Program-made: the position numbers and the translations under genes | Part shown: positions 34,326-46,837 of the stretch, one piece after another | Layout: each line of letters opens with the position of its first letter | How positions within the stretch are numbered: position 1 is the first letter of the stretch | Notes under the pieces: model-generated | Databases searched by the model: none | What the model was told of the DNA's origin: nothing | Seen by the model: the letters and a program-made list of their open reading frames with translations, nothing else | Origin: Sorex araneus | Lineage: Eukaryota > Chordata > Mammalia > Eulipotyphla > Soricidae | Reading direction: 5' to 3' | DNA length: 64,000 nt | NCBI RefSeq assembly: GCF_027595985.1 | Contig: NC_073311.1 | Location: 31,525,557 to 31,589,556 of the forward strand

Positions 34326-34612
34326 ATAGGTCATGTTAAATCCAGGTTTAATGTTAGTGAAAAAATTGGCACCAAGCATTTTCAGATTTACTATTTATTT
34401 CCTTTCTGTTCAGAATACCTCAGTTTTAACTGAAAGATTTGAGACTTTGCAAGAGGTGCTAAAATGTTGTGGGGCTGGTTTTGAAGTAGGGGAAAGGTCA
34501 TCACTCACAGCCTTAGAATTTAATGATTTATTATAATTTGAAATAGTGTTTGCTTGAGTTAGGCCCTCAGAAAAATTCACCACAGAAATTATATTTAAAG
34601 TTTGTCAGAGAC

Positions 34613-34782
34613 TTGGGCGCTGGAGCAATAGGGAGTTTGCCTTGCACTCGGCCAACCTGGGTTCGATTCCCAGCATCCCATATGGTCCCCTGAGCACAGC
34701 CATGGGTGATTCCTGAGTGTATAAGCCAGGAGTAACCCCTGTGCATCGCCGGGTGTGACCCAAAAACCAAAAAAAAAAAATG
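34613..34782 (+). mobile_element. Type A SINE (SOR-type), young, head deletion
   Basis: Perfect 13-bp TSD (gtttgtcagagac at 34600-34612 and 34783-34795). The head lacks about 14 bp across the A box ('gcaatagggagtttgcc'), so it probably cannot be transcribed from an internal promoter. Confidence 0.93.
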
Positions 34783-34954
34783 GTTTGTCAGAGACATTCA
34801 ATATTGTAGTAGTCAATGTACTAAATACCTTTATGGTAAGTTACATGATTATAAAATATTATAAATAGGGATGGAGAATTACCCTCTGTTGTTGTTGTTT
34901 GTTGTTGTTGTGTGAGGATCATAATAACAGAGTATGGGACTAGTAGGGCTTTAT

Positions 34955-35063
34955 TCTGGGGTGTGTGGGTTGCTCTGTGGTGCCTGTATCAAACTTGGGA
35001 CCTTACCTGGACCTCATATGTAAGGCATGTGCTCTACTACTTGAGTCACATCCCTGGCCCAAG
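34955..35063 (-). repeat. tRNA-derived (Ala-like) short repeat relic
   Basis: Antisense 'catgtgctctactacttgag' and 'tcacatccctggcccaag' at the right edge resemble a tRNA-Ala-type head, with a (gtt)n run upstream at 34886-34912. Confidence 0.45.
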
Positions 35064-35166
35064 GGTTATTCCTTCATCAGTATCAAGTTTTACTTTCGCA
35101 CCATTTAAAGAGTTCTGGCAGTGGTAGTAGTTGCCCATCGATATGAATGTACTTAATGTTACTGAA

Positions 35167-35170
<4 letters not shown>

Positions 35171-35215
<45 letters not shown>
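35171..35215. repeat. (CA)n microsatellite
   Basis: An uninterrupted CA array of about 22 units. Confidence 0.98.
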
Positions 35216-35217
<2 letters not shown>

Positions 35218-35219
35218 TA

Positions 35220-35694
35220 GTTACTTGAGTAAATTTCATGTGGCTTTTATTACAATAAGAGTTTTTTTTCAAACCAGAGAAAACATTTTTTACCGTCTGA
35301 AGCTTAAAATCCAGTAGGGAGAGACAGACAATACAGAATTAAATTATTTATATGGTAGAGGATGATTAGCATTATATTATAGATTTAAAAAAAAGCAGAG
35401 TCAGAAGATCAAACATTTGGAGTAATTTTAAACAGGATTGTCATCATAAGTTTTATGAAGGAGATGACTTGAGCAGAGACATGGAGATGATGGAATTAGA
35501 AATATGAATATTTGAGAAATAAGAGTGTCCCAAGGCAATGGGAATGATCAGGGTAAAAAGTAGGGCCATGCTTGGCATAGTAAAGGCACACAAAAATAGA
35601 GCGTATGGCTGGGATGGAGGGAGTAGGTGGCATGTGGGGAAAGTGGGAGGATTTGATGTCATAGACGCAAGGGCAGTGTGAACCACAGCAATTA
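35220..35694. other. Unique sequence, nothing recognised
   Basis: No supported gene or repeat. Confidence 0.5.
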
Positions 35695-35818
35695 TTTCTG
35701 ACTCTGCTCTCAGGGTTCACTCCTGGTGGGAGTCGCGGATCATATGGGGTGCGAGGGATCAAATCTAGGTTGTCTGAGTGCAAGACAAGTGCTCCTCATT
35801 CCTGTAAAATCTCTCAAG
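35695..35818 (-). mobile_element. Type A SINE, diverged
   Basis: Antisense ('tctgactctgctctcagggt', 'atatggggtgcgagggatca', 'gagtgcaagacaagtgctc'). Confidence 0.7.
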
Positions 35819-35992
35819 ACCCCATGTTGTGACATATAAAAAAGAGAACTCTCTATAGAGAGAAGATGCATGGGGAAGAAGGAGAAAAGGCGATGTGCTA
35901 GCAAACTGTTCTGTTAGTCTTTGGAGGAGAGATGATGATGTCTTGGGCCAGAATGGAAGCAGGAGAGGAGGCAGAAAGTGGTTACTTTTCTT

Positions 35993-36118
35993 TTTGAGGA
36001 ACAGACTAAGCCTGGTGCTCAGGAACCACTCTGGAGCCATGTGTTGCCAGAGATCGAAGCAAGAGCTCCTGCATACAAAGTGCATACAGCAGCCCCATGA
36101 AGTAACTCCTTGACCCAA
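35993..36118 (-). mobile_element. Degenerate type A-like SINE
   Basis: Antisense and weak ('gtgctcaggaaccactctgg', 'gagatcgaagcaagagctcc'). Confidence 0.45.
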
Positions 36119-36139
36119 CAGATTCAGTTTTCAAACATC

Positions 36140-36222
36140 TGTAGCACTGTAGCACTGTCGTCCCATTGTCCATCGATTTGCTCGAGTAGGCACCAGTAAC
36201 GTGTCCATTGTGAGACTTGATA
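36140..36222 (-). mobile_element. RTE-like 3' tail only (5'-truncated type B SINE)
   Basis: Antisense (gctacagt)n tail plus 'gatttgctcgagtaggcacc' and 'tccattgtgagacttg', then abrupt loss. The tail form suggests a type B SINE rather than the RTE itself. Confidence 0.8.
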
Positions 36223-36608
36223 ATATATTTTAAAACCAGAACCAAGAGGACTTCCTGAATGAGGAGGTGTGGAGGATAGAAGAGTGAAAGTTTTGAGCTG
36301 AATACTAGGGTAGAGATTTGATTGAGGAAGGTTTCCTTTTCTTCTTCTTTTTTTTAATGATGGGAGTAATCAGTTTTAAACACATTGAGTTAGTTTTGTT
36401 AGCTGTACAATTCATTCTTTTTTCAGTTGCACAAGTGAGGACATTGGAGCATGAGTCAGTGATAAAGCATTTGTCACACATACAACACTGGCTTCGAGTA
36501 GATATTTAGATGTGGAAGGGAAAAGAGTGCAGGATTGTTAGAGCTCAGTGACTGACTCATAGTGTTCACCACCCTCATCTGTGCGACTTAAAGAATTGTA
36601 CTGTTAAT
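36223..36608. other. Unique sequence, nothing recognised
   Basis: No supported gene or repeat. Confidence 0.45.
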
Positions 36609-36743
36609 TTACCCCCACCCCATTCCAACCTTTCTCCTGCTTGTGTGGCAAACAATTTCCCCCATACTCTCTACTTCAGTTACTTGGATATATTGACACC
36701 ACTCTCACCACCACTCAAACCTACTGAAAAGGCAATGCCAGAT
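36609..36743 (-). mobile_element. L1 3' UTR segment, first copy of a local repeat
   Basis: Nearly the same ~135 bp occurs at 37426-37566 ('cctttctcctgcttgtgtgg', 'cagttacttggatatat', 'ctactgaaaaggcaatgcca'). The L1 assignment rests on the second copy, which continues into a recognisable L1 3' terminus. Confidence 0.7.
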
Positions 36744-37304
36744 AACAGCACTAACATTTATTAACCTTTTATGACCTCCCAGATGCATGGCATGTTAACT
36801 TATACCTCTGTGCATATGTGGAGGAAACGTCAAGGCTACTGAAATTAAGGATGTATATTCTTTCCCCATCCAAATGCACGCAACACTGTTCTCTATACTT
36901 AGACTTTGGGTTGGGAAGAACCCTTAAGTGCTTTACAATTTGCAAACACCCTTTGATGCACATTATTAGTTCTTAAGCCATTTTAATGGTATGTATTAAT
37001 GAAGTGACCTTTGCAAATGCAGGTTAGAGGATTTTGGCCCACAGTAAAACAACTCAGTTATGATTTCAGATTTTCTGACTACAGGACCAGCAGTTTCCCT
37101 TATACTATGCAATATTTTATGTAAAAAATTTATGAAAAAAAACCCATTTCTTTTTCTTTTTTCTTTTCTGTTTTTTAATAATGTAGGAATACTGCTATTT
37201 ATTCAGTCATTGATTAAGCTGATTGAATTGGGCATGAACTCCACATTACTTTTTTAAAAAATGCTATTCTGAATGTTAACTTTATTTTATTATATTATTA
37301 TCTC
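36744..37304. other. Mostly unique, possible old repeat remnants
   Basis: Stretches such as 'taacatttattaacctttta' look like old interspersed repeat but cannot be assigned. Confidence 0.4.
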
Positions 37305-37566
37305 CCCCTTTTTTTTGATTCACCGTGAGATACAGCTACGAGACTTTCATATTTGAGCTTCAGTCATATAATCATCAAACACCCATCCCTTAACCAGTGC
37401 ACACTTTCCACCACCAAAATCGCCTACCCCCACCCCCACCACATTCCAGCCTTTCTCCTGCTTGTGTGGCAAACAATTTCCCCCATACTATCTACTTCAG
37501 TTACTTGGATATATCAACACCAGTCTCACCACCACTCAAACCTACTGAAAAGGCAATGCCAGACAA
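37305..37566 (-). mobile_element. Old L1 3' end
   Basis: Antisense terminus ('gattcaccgtgagatacagc', 'cacccatcccttaaccagtg', 'cacactttccaccaccaaaa') followed by 3' UTR to 37566. Confidence 0.85.
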
Positions 37567-37625
37567 TTTATTTTGTATTGCTTGTTATGGATAGAATATA
37601 ATATCCAGGAAATTCTTTGTTATTC

Positions 37626-38060
37626 TCTTCCGGGAGCTTTAGTTCATAGTCTCTGGGTCTTGGCCCTTGATGAGATTACATAAACCAAGGGCAGTTTTGG
37701 GGTGTGACTGCCAAGCTACTGGAAAACTGGGGACCTGCGGGGAAGAGGCCCAGTTCCAATCCAAGCAGGCTTGGGGATCTCAGTCATGGGTTCCCACATA
37801 TCTGGGTTTTCCTGCAGGTGAGGTTCTGGTGAGTTCATCCCATCTTGAGTGAGGCTCATCTGAGTATGAGAAGAGTGGTCTTGGGTTGGGTTGTGGAGGT
37901 TTTTGGCTGCCGGGGTTCTACTTGGAGCAGGGAGGGAAACCCAACCCACACTTCATCCAAGGTGCCCCAGTGAAGACAGCCTGGCAAGGAGTCAGCGCAT
38001 TCTGTGGCACTCTCTTCTGGAGCTTTAATTTATAGTCTCTGGGCCTTGGCCCTTGATGAA
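37626..38060. repeat. Retroelement 5'-end-like block with repeated ~50-bp ends
   Basis: The block begins and ends with the same ~50-bp motif ('gagctttagttcatagtctc', 'ggcccttgatga' at 37635-37674; 'gagctttaatttatagtctc' at 38022-38060), about 385 bp apart. Its inner part (37885-37982) resembles the GC-rich front end of the RTE-derived elements ('ggtgccccagtgaagacagcc', compare 31413-31433). This could be 1.1 units of a monomeric 5' untranslated region. The family is uncertain. Confidence 0.5.
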
Positions 38061-38077
38061 AAAACCATTTATTTTTC

Positions 38078-38700
38078 ATTTTGGTTTTTGGGCCACACCC
38101 ACTGGTGCTTAGGGTTACCTGGCTCTACACTCAAGAATTACTCCTAGAGTATCACATTAAGTGAAATGAGTCAGAAAGAGAGGGACAGACATAGAATGAC
38201 TACACTCATTTGTGGAATATAAATCAACATAATGGGAGAAAACACCCAGGGATATTAGAGATAAGGACTGGGACAATTGCTCCACAACTGGAAGCCGCCT
38301 CATATGATGGTGTAAAATGCAGCTGAGATAGAGAAGGGACCACCAAGCAAAGGATGCTTGGAGGGCTCCCTCAGGATGGGAGATGCATGCTGAAAGTAGA
38401 CTATAGACCAAACGTGGATGGGGGGGATAAAGTGGGGGTGGTTGAAGGGATACTGGGAACATTGATAGTGGAGAATGGTCACTGGTGGGGGGATGGGTAC
38501 TCAAACTTTGTATGACTGAAACGTAATCATGAAAGTGTGTAAGACTGTAATTGTATTTCATGGTTTCATTAAAAAATTAAAAAGAAAAAAAAGAATTACT
38601 CCTGGGGGTGCACAGGGGACCATATAATATGGTGGGAATTGATCCGGCCAACTGCATTGCAAGGAAAATGCCCTACCTGTTGTACTATCTCTCTGGCCCC
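38078..38700 (-). mobile_element. Type A SINE split by an L1 insertion
   Basis: Antisense SINE halves at 38078-38145 and 38604-38700 join perfectly once the L1 at 38146-38590 and one copy of its TSD are discounted. Confidence 0.88.
38146..38590 (+). mobile_element. L1 3' end nested in a SINE
   Basis: 5'-truncated L1 (the last ORF2 codons 'agtgaaatgagtcagaaaga', then 3' UTR and A-rich tail) bounded by a perfect 13-bp TSD of SINE sequence (aagaattactcct at 38133-38145 and 38591-38603). Confidence 0.93.
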
Positions 38701-39265
38701 CAAAAAACATTTTTCAGTAGTATACTGAACATTTTTATACCCTTTACCTTGTTCACTGATTGTAATCTTGCCAAATTTGATTTATGTCCTTAAACACACA
38801 CACAGGTGTTCTGTGACCCATTTTAAAATTAAGTTGTAAATAGACAAGTACATTTAACCTAAATCTATTGAGGATAGACATTATCTTGCATAACAAATCC
38901 TTTCACAACTAAGAAACCTAGCTACAGTAATTATTCAATAATACCATTCAATATTCATCTGTAACTTCGAAAATGTTATAGACCATTTCTCCCTATCCAT
39001 GAACTAGTTTAGGAACATGCACAACATTTGAGTACTGCATCTTTCATCTCTTTCAAGAAAAGTTTGTAGTTGTGTCTGTGTGTGCGTTATTATTTCTTTA
39101 GAAATGTCAGGTAACTAGTTGTGCAAAGTGTCCCAAGTTCTATCTTTGTGCAATTCTTTCCTGACACTTAGATTTAGGACAAACTATTTTTGGTAGAAAT
39201 AGTACAAAAGAAAATGTAAGGTTACCCTACTGTCAATTAAGCTACGTTTGACTGCTGGATTAAGG
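38701..39265. other. Unique sequence, nothing recognised
   Basis: No supported gene or repeat. Confidence 0.5.
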
Positions 39266-39278
39266 AGGGGACTGCTGG

Positions 39279-39463
39279 GGGCTGGAGCAATAGCACAGCG
39301 GGTAGGGCTTTTGCCTTGCACGCAGCCGACCCGGGTTCGATTCCCAGCATCCCGTATGGTCCCCTAGCACCGCCAGGAGTAATTCTTGAGTGCAGAGCCA
39401 GGAGTAACACCTGTGCATTGCTGGGTGTGACCCAAAAAGCAAAAAAAAAAAAAAAAAAAAAGA
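39279..39463 (+). mobile_element. Type A SINE (SOR-type), young
   Basis: Near-consensus sense copy with intact A and B boxes and a 21-nt A tail. Perfect 13-bp TSD (aggggactgctgg at 39266-39278 and 39464-39476). The pure tail suggests recent insertion. Confidence 0.96.
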
Positions 39464-39476
39464 AGGGGACTGCTGG

Positions 39477-40322
39477 TGTCAATTGATTTCCTGATTTTAA
39501 AAGAGAGGCTCTCCTATTTTAAATTAATAAGTCATTTATGGGATAGTGATTTGAAACCCAGGGCTTAGCATCCAAGGATGATGTCTAAATGAGGTGCTAC
39601 ACTCTCATGTTTCCCTGCCCTATCTATGTACTAGGAATTCTCTCCTCAAGCTTCATTCCCAGTTCTCTGACTGTGACTTTGGCTGCTGTACTCAGGCTCT
39701 GACCTCACTGTGTCTAGAAGATTATTCCCCTGTGGATGTGAAGCATGCAGTGATGGAAGGAACAGGCAGTGAGCCATGATAGAGTGATCACTGTGTCCAG
39801 AAATGCTGGGTAGGGCTTATTATTGTGAAGCTAAAGGACGCCTTTGGTGACAAAGGAGTTTCAGTTCTGTAACTTTGGGGTGGTTACAGTTTGTGTTTTA
39901 CATGATTTTTTTTTAAATCCAAAGTTGTATGGGGGTAAGACAAAGAAACTGAGGCAACATATATTTGATATGATTCTATTTTAACTGTACTTGCTACTAT
40001 TTTCTGTCTGTTCTGGCTGCTTTCCCACTCCTCTTGTTTTCTGTTCTCTTCTATATTTCTAGAACTCTTTTAAAAAAAATTCTGCTTAAATTTTTTTCCA
40101 AAATTTCCAAATTTTATGTTTTCTCACTTAAGCCTTTCAATTGATCAGTGTCTACATTAAAAAGAAAAAGTCAAAGATTATCTGTCCATTCTGCCCTTGG
40201 AGATGGGGTTAGAGCTTCAGAAATTATAAAGCAATTTTCAATCATGACATAGAATATGCTAAATTGTATACTTTATGTCATAAAATATATGATTTTAGCC
40301 AATGATTATTGATAAAAATATT
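39477..40322. other. Unique sequence, nothing recognised
   Basis: No supported gene or repeat. Confidence 0.5.
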
Positions 40323-40335
40323 TCAGTATATTCTT

Positions 40336-42547
<2,212 letters not shown>

Positions 42548-42665
42548 GTACTTTTGGGGGGTCACTCCTGGTGGTGTTGGGGGGACTATAAAGTACCTGA
42601 GATCCAATCTGGGACTTCCATATGCAAAGCATGAATGAGCTCCTTTGTGCTATCTTTCTAGAGGT
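42548..42665 (-). mobile_element. Degenerate type A SINE
   Basis: Antisense ('ggggtcactcctggtggtgt', 'gagatccaatctgggacttc', 'gtgctatctttctagag'). Confidence 0.6.
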
Positions 42666-42675
42666 TTTATTAATA

Positions 42676-42847
42676 TTATTATTTTGGTTTGTGGGCCACA
42701 CATAGCAGTGCTCAGGGTTTGCTCTTGTCTCTGCACTCAGGAATCACTCATGGTTGCCTTGGGGACCATCTGGGGTGCTGGGGGCGGAACCTGGATTGGT
42801 CACATGCAAGAGAAGAATCTTAGTCACTGTACTATCACTCTGGCCCT
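42676..42847 (-). mobile_element. Type A SINE, diverged
   Basis: Antisense copy with most body motifs ('gtgggccacacatagcagtg', 'ctctgcactcaggaatcact', 'tgtactatcactctggccc'). Confidence 0.8.
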
Positions 42848-43086
42848 GAATTTTAATTTTTTTAAATATGGTACTTGTGTTTTGTGGGATTCACTTTGGA
42901 AATTAAAAATCAGTGACTTTGGGTCAGGAAGATGCCTTTGCTTTGTTCGAGCACTGCTGGGTGTGGCCTGGAAGCAACATTAACAACAATGAGGGGTAGT
43001 GGAGAGAGGGTAAAAAAAGAAAACAATATAGAAATAAACCCACACATTTGTGGGGAAAAAAATTAATGACTGTACTGGGAACTTAG

Positions 43087-43331
43087 GGCTGGAGCGATAG
43101 CACAGCGGTAGGGCGTTTGCCTTTCACTTGGCTGACCCGTGTTCATTTCCTCCGCCCCTCTCGGAAAGCCTGGCAAGCTACCGAGAGTATCCCACCCACA
43201 TGGGCAGAGCCTGGCAAGCTACCCGTGGCGTATTGGATATGCCAAAAGCAGTAACAATAAGTCTCACAATGAGAGACATTACTGGTGCCCACTCGAACAA
43301 ATCGATGAGCAACGGGATGACAGTGACAGTG
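43087..43331 (+). mobile_element. Type B SINE (tRNA head fused to RTE ends)
   Basis: Sense copy with a 13-bp TSD with one mismatch (43074-43086 and 43332-43344). It ends in (gacagt)n and keeps the closest-to-consensus RTE-like 3' end ('caaatcgatgagcaacggga'). Confidence 0.93.
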
Positions 43332-43500
43332 ACTAGGAACTTAGAGCCAAAACCAGGCAGCCTTTGATGATTTCAATTCCTTTTTTAAATATTTCAGTTC
43401 TAATGACAATAAAATTGCAGTGTCATGTGTTAACAAGATCTCATTTTTAGCTTGAACTATAAAATGCCATAAAGTTTATAAATCTCTGGAAAGCAAATGT

Positions 43501-43740
43501 CACTGTCACTGTCATCCCGTTGCTCATTGATTTGTTCGAGCGGGCACCAGTAACATCTCTCATTGAGAGACTTATTGTTATGGTTCTGGCATATCCAATA
43601 TGCACGGGTAGCTTGCCAGGCTCTGCCGTGCGGGCTCCATACTCTCAGTAGCTTGCCGGGCTCTCCGAGAGGGGCGGAGGAATCGAACACTGGTTGGCGG
43701 CGTGAAAGGCAAAAGCCTACCGCTGTGCTATGGCTCCAGC
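43501..43740 (-). mobile_element. Type B SINE (tRNA head fused to RTE ends), young
   Basis: Perfect 15-bp TSD (ctggaaagcaaatgt at 43486-43500 and 43741-43755). With the copy at 43087 it forms an inverted pair separated by about 170 bp. Confidence 0.95.
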
Positions 43741-43824
43741 CTGGAAAGCAAATGTATAAAGTGAAAAAAAGTACTGATTACTGAAGTAAGGATAATTTTA
43801 AGGGCAATGGTCAAAATATTTGAA

Positions 43825-43975
43825 GTGCTGGGGAGATAGTACAGAAGGTAGGGAGCTTACCTTCCATGAAACCAACTCATATTTGATCCCTGTTACTACA
43901 AATGGTCCCCTCCTGAGTACCTCCAGGAGCGATCCCTGAATGCAGAGCCCTGACACAGCTGGGTCAGAAAAAAAA
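43825..43975 (+). mobile_element. Type A SINE, diverged
   Basis: Sense: 'gtgctggggagatagtacag', 'aatggtcccctcctgagtac', 'cctgaatgcagagccctgac', then an A-rich tail. Confidence 0.75.
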
Positions 43976-43982
43976 TATTATA

Positions 43983-44528
43983 AATACAGGATTTACAAGT
44001 CCAATAACTATTTAGATTATAATAAAGCAGACTCAGAAAAAGTTATTGGGCTTGTAATTCATGTTTTGATCATAAATTTAAAAAGCATTCTCTTATACTA
44101 TTTTGAAATGAAAAATAAAAGAAAAGAAAAGGTCAAAACCTGCCTTTGTGTATTTCTTCACATCTAGGTTCTTATCTTTGAGGAAGCAGTCATATGGAAT
44201 CAACAATTTCTGGTGTGATGAAGTTCCACTATATAATGATTTCTCTGTATAATTAAAACACAAGAAACTGGTAAGACCACTAATACTGAAAGCATATTGA
44301 AGCCATAAAAACATTGCTTCATTGCTTCTTGGCGCATCTTTTTTTCATCCATCCTTGTTGGTTTTACTGAGGAACAAAATGAAATGATAATAGCAAGACA
44401 GTAATTCTATGGGGGTTTTCTTCTTCCTCTTATCCTTTGCAGAAGTCCAGTTCCCTCTTATCTTTCTGGACAACCCTAGGTAGTAGTGTCACATATGATT
44501 GACAACTGGATCACCCCTACCATGTGCT

Positions 44529-44530
<2 letters not shown>
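43983..44530. other. Unique sequence, nothing recognised
   Basis: No supported gene or repeat. Confidence 0.45.
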
Positions 44531-44599
<69 letters not shown>

Positions 44600-44640
44600 C
44601 TCTGTGCGTGTGTGTGTGTGTGTGTGCGTGTGCATGTGTG
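44531..44640. repeat. (TC)n(TATC)n(TG)n compound microsatellite
   Basis: A TC array of about 25 units, then TATC units, then TG. Several Ser/Leu- and Cys/Val-rich open frames here are artefacts of it. Confidence 0.97.
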
Positions 44641-45688
44641 CTCGTGCACCCCCTCTCTTGGGCTCATTTTGGGAGTAATAACAAAAATGGAGGTTATATT
44701 ACCTCTACTTATAGATTCGCTGGAGTTGATATCTTAGTATTCTTTTTTAACTGCTTAATGCTATTGTTAACTGTATATAACTCTCAATACATCATCCTGC
44801 TGCTACAAAACAAGAAACTCTGGTCAGCACCCTCAGTAGCACATGGTCTGACTGGTACCCTCAACAGTAAATGGTGATTTTGCTGGATGAAGCACCTCTT
44901 CTTCTTAGTTTTTACTTTTCTTAGTATTCAGGTACTGGGAAGACAGTTTCATAGATATGTATACAGAGCGCTTCCCCTCCAATGCAATGTATTATGATTT
45001 GTAACGCAATTTGAATCCACAAACTGAAAACTTTGAAAATTTCCCATTGTCTGAGTTTGTTAGGAACTGGGTAGACAATTAGAAATAGCATATGTAAAAA
45101 ATAATTTACAGTAAAATATATCTAATTTGTATCCAGGCTTCAGTTTACAAATTACATAATTGTAAGAAAAAAAACAAATCTGCTTTGCCGAGGGCAGATA
45201 GGCACAGGGAGTAAGATGAGATTTCTGTGCGGAAACCAGTGATATTTGAGATGATGTTGAATAAAATAGTGGTTTCTTGTCTTAAAGTTATAATTGCTCT
45301 GATTCTTTAGTGACATCAATTTTTTTTTATTGGCTCTAATAGAGACAATCTTCTAACAACTGCCTCTTCTACTGTTTCTCAACAGTATCTTCCCTCTGAG
45401 TGCTAATATTTGCCAGATTTGACTTCATCACTAAGTAATTTGTATCAGAACGAAGAGTCTATCTTTGTTTGTTTATGTTTTATAATCTGAAAATACAGCA
45501 CATACATTCTAGATCAAATATTGAGCCAATTACAATCCTTAAACCAAGTCTCATCCACCATCTGGTTTTCAAAATACAGTTTTATTGGAACACGTTGTGT
45601 CCATTCATTTGCTTATTGTCTATGTATTTTTTCATACCACAAAGCAGAGTTGAACTGAAGACACAGAGATGATGTGACCTACAAATTC
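44641..45688. other. Unique sequence, nothing recognised
   Basis: No supported gene or repeat. Confidence 0.45.
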
Positions 45689-45702
45689 TAAAATATTTAT
45701 TA

Positions 45703-45877
45703 GAGGGTTGGAAAGATAGTACAGCAGATAGGGCACTTGCCTTAAACACTGCTAACCAGGGTTCAATCTCTGGCACCTCATATGGGCCATTGAATCATGC
45801 CTAGAGTGATTCTTGAGTCCAGAGCCAGGAGTAAGCCCAGAGAAAATCTGGGTGTGGCTCAAAAAAAAAACCACTAA
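45703..45877 (+). mobile_element. Type A SINE, diverged
   Basis: Sense copy with a perfect 14-bp TSD (taaaatatttatta at 45689-45702 and 45878-45891). Confidence 0.9.
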
Positions 45878-45891
45878 TAAAATATTTATTA

Positions 45892-46480
45892 TCTGAGAAT
45901 TTACTGATCTATACAGGGAAGCCCTGCCAGTCCCTGAATGAGTATGTGTGGGGGAAATAAGTTTTTTTTCCCCTCTTCCAACTTTTAATTTTTTTTAATT
46001 AAGCCTACTATAGACAGACTTTTTGGTTTTTAGAGTAAAATATAATTCCCACATTACTAATGACCTGGACCCCACATTTCTGAAATGAAACACATGGTTT
46101 AAAATGCTTCATTGAACTCAATTTTTCTGTTTTACAGTTGCTTGTAATTAGCAGTTATTTTGCTCTTATAATTAATTTCTTCTATTGCAAATAACTAGTT
46201 ACAGAACTGAAAACTGGAAGGGCTGTTCAAAAGCATCAGATGTTTTGTGTATTGTTGACCTAATGTTTCTTTAAGCCAGAAAAATATCTGTGCTAACCAT
46301 CAATGCATCATTTACTAAGTAAAAGGCGTCAATAACACATAGCAGTAAAGTCAGTGTACACTTTCCTTTCATGTAATAAAGAAGTAACATGTTTAACTTT
46401 ATTTTTAAAAAATTGAGATATGTTGCTTTACATACGTGTCTAAGTCTCAGCAGTGCATTTTCATACCTTTTTTGCAGTGA
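45892..46480. other. Unique sequence, nothing recognised
   Basis: AT-rich, with no supported features. Confidence 0.5.
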
Positions 46481-46829
46481 GTTGTCCATGTCATGCTCAC
46501 CCTCTGAGTACAGATATTACTCTAGCACAATTATTGGATCTCCTCCTCCATTCTCTGTTTCCCATCTCTCTCATTCTAAACCTCATTTTTGTGGTCTGTA
46601 TCCAAGGGATAGCAGATATTTTATCTTTTCTGATACCTGATTAGTATTCCATTGTTATATACACTACATCTCCTTTATACATTCATCCATTGTTAGACAC
46701 TTGGAGTGTATCCATAACTTTTAAAAGTAAATGATGTTGCAATGAACATAGAAGTTTGTAAGCAGAGAGTGAATGTGTATCTTTACATTGTTGTTTGATG
46801 GATATCTAGGAGTATAATTACTAGTTTGT
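46481..46829 (-). mobile_element. Ancient L1 ORF2 3' part
   Basis: Antisense ('tagtattccattgttatata', 'cattcatccattgttagaca', 'gtgtatccataacttttaaa', 'tggatatctaggagtataat') in the order expected for the ORF2 C-terminal half. The left boundary is soft. Confidence 0.75.
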
Positions 46830-46837
46830 ATAGTAAA

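Noticed and set aside
44486..44877. Ser/Leu-rich and Cys/Val-rich open frames
   Set aside because: Produced by the (TC)n(TG)n microsatellite.
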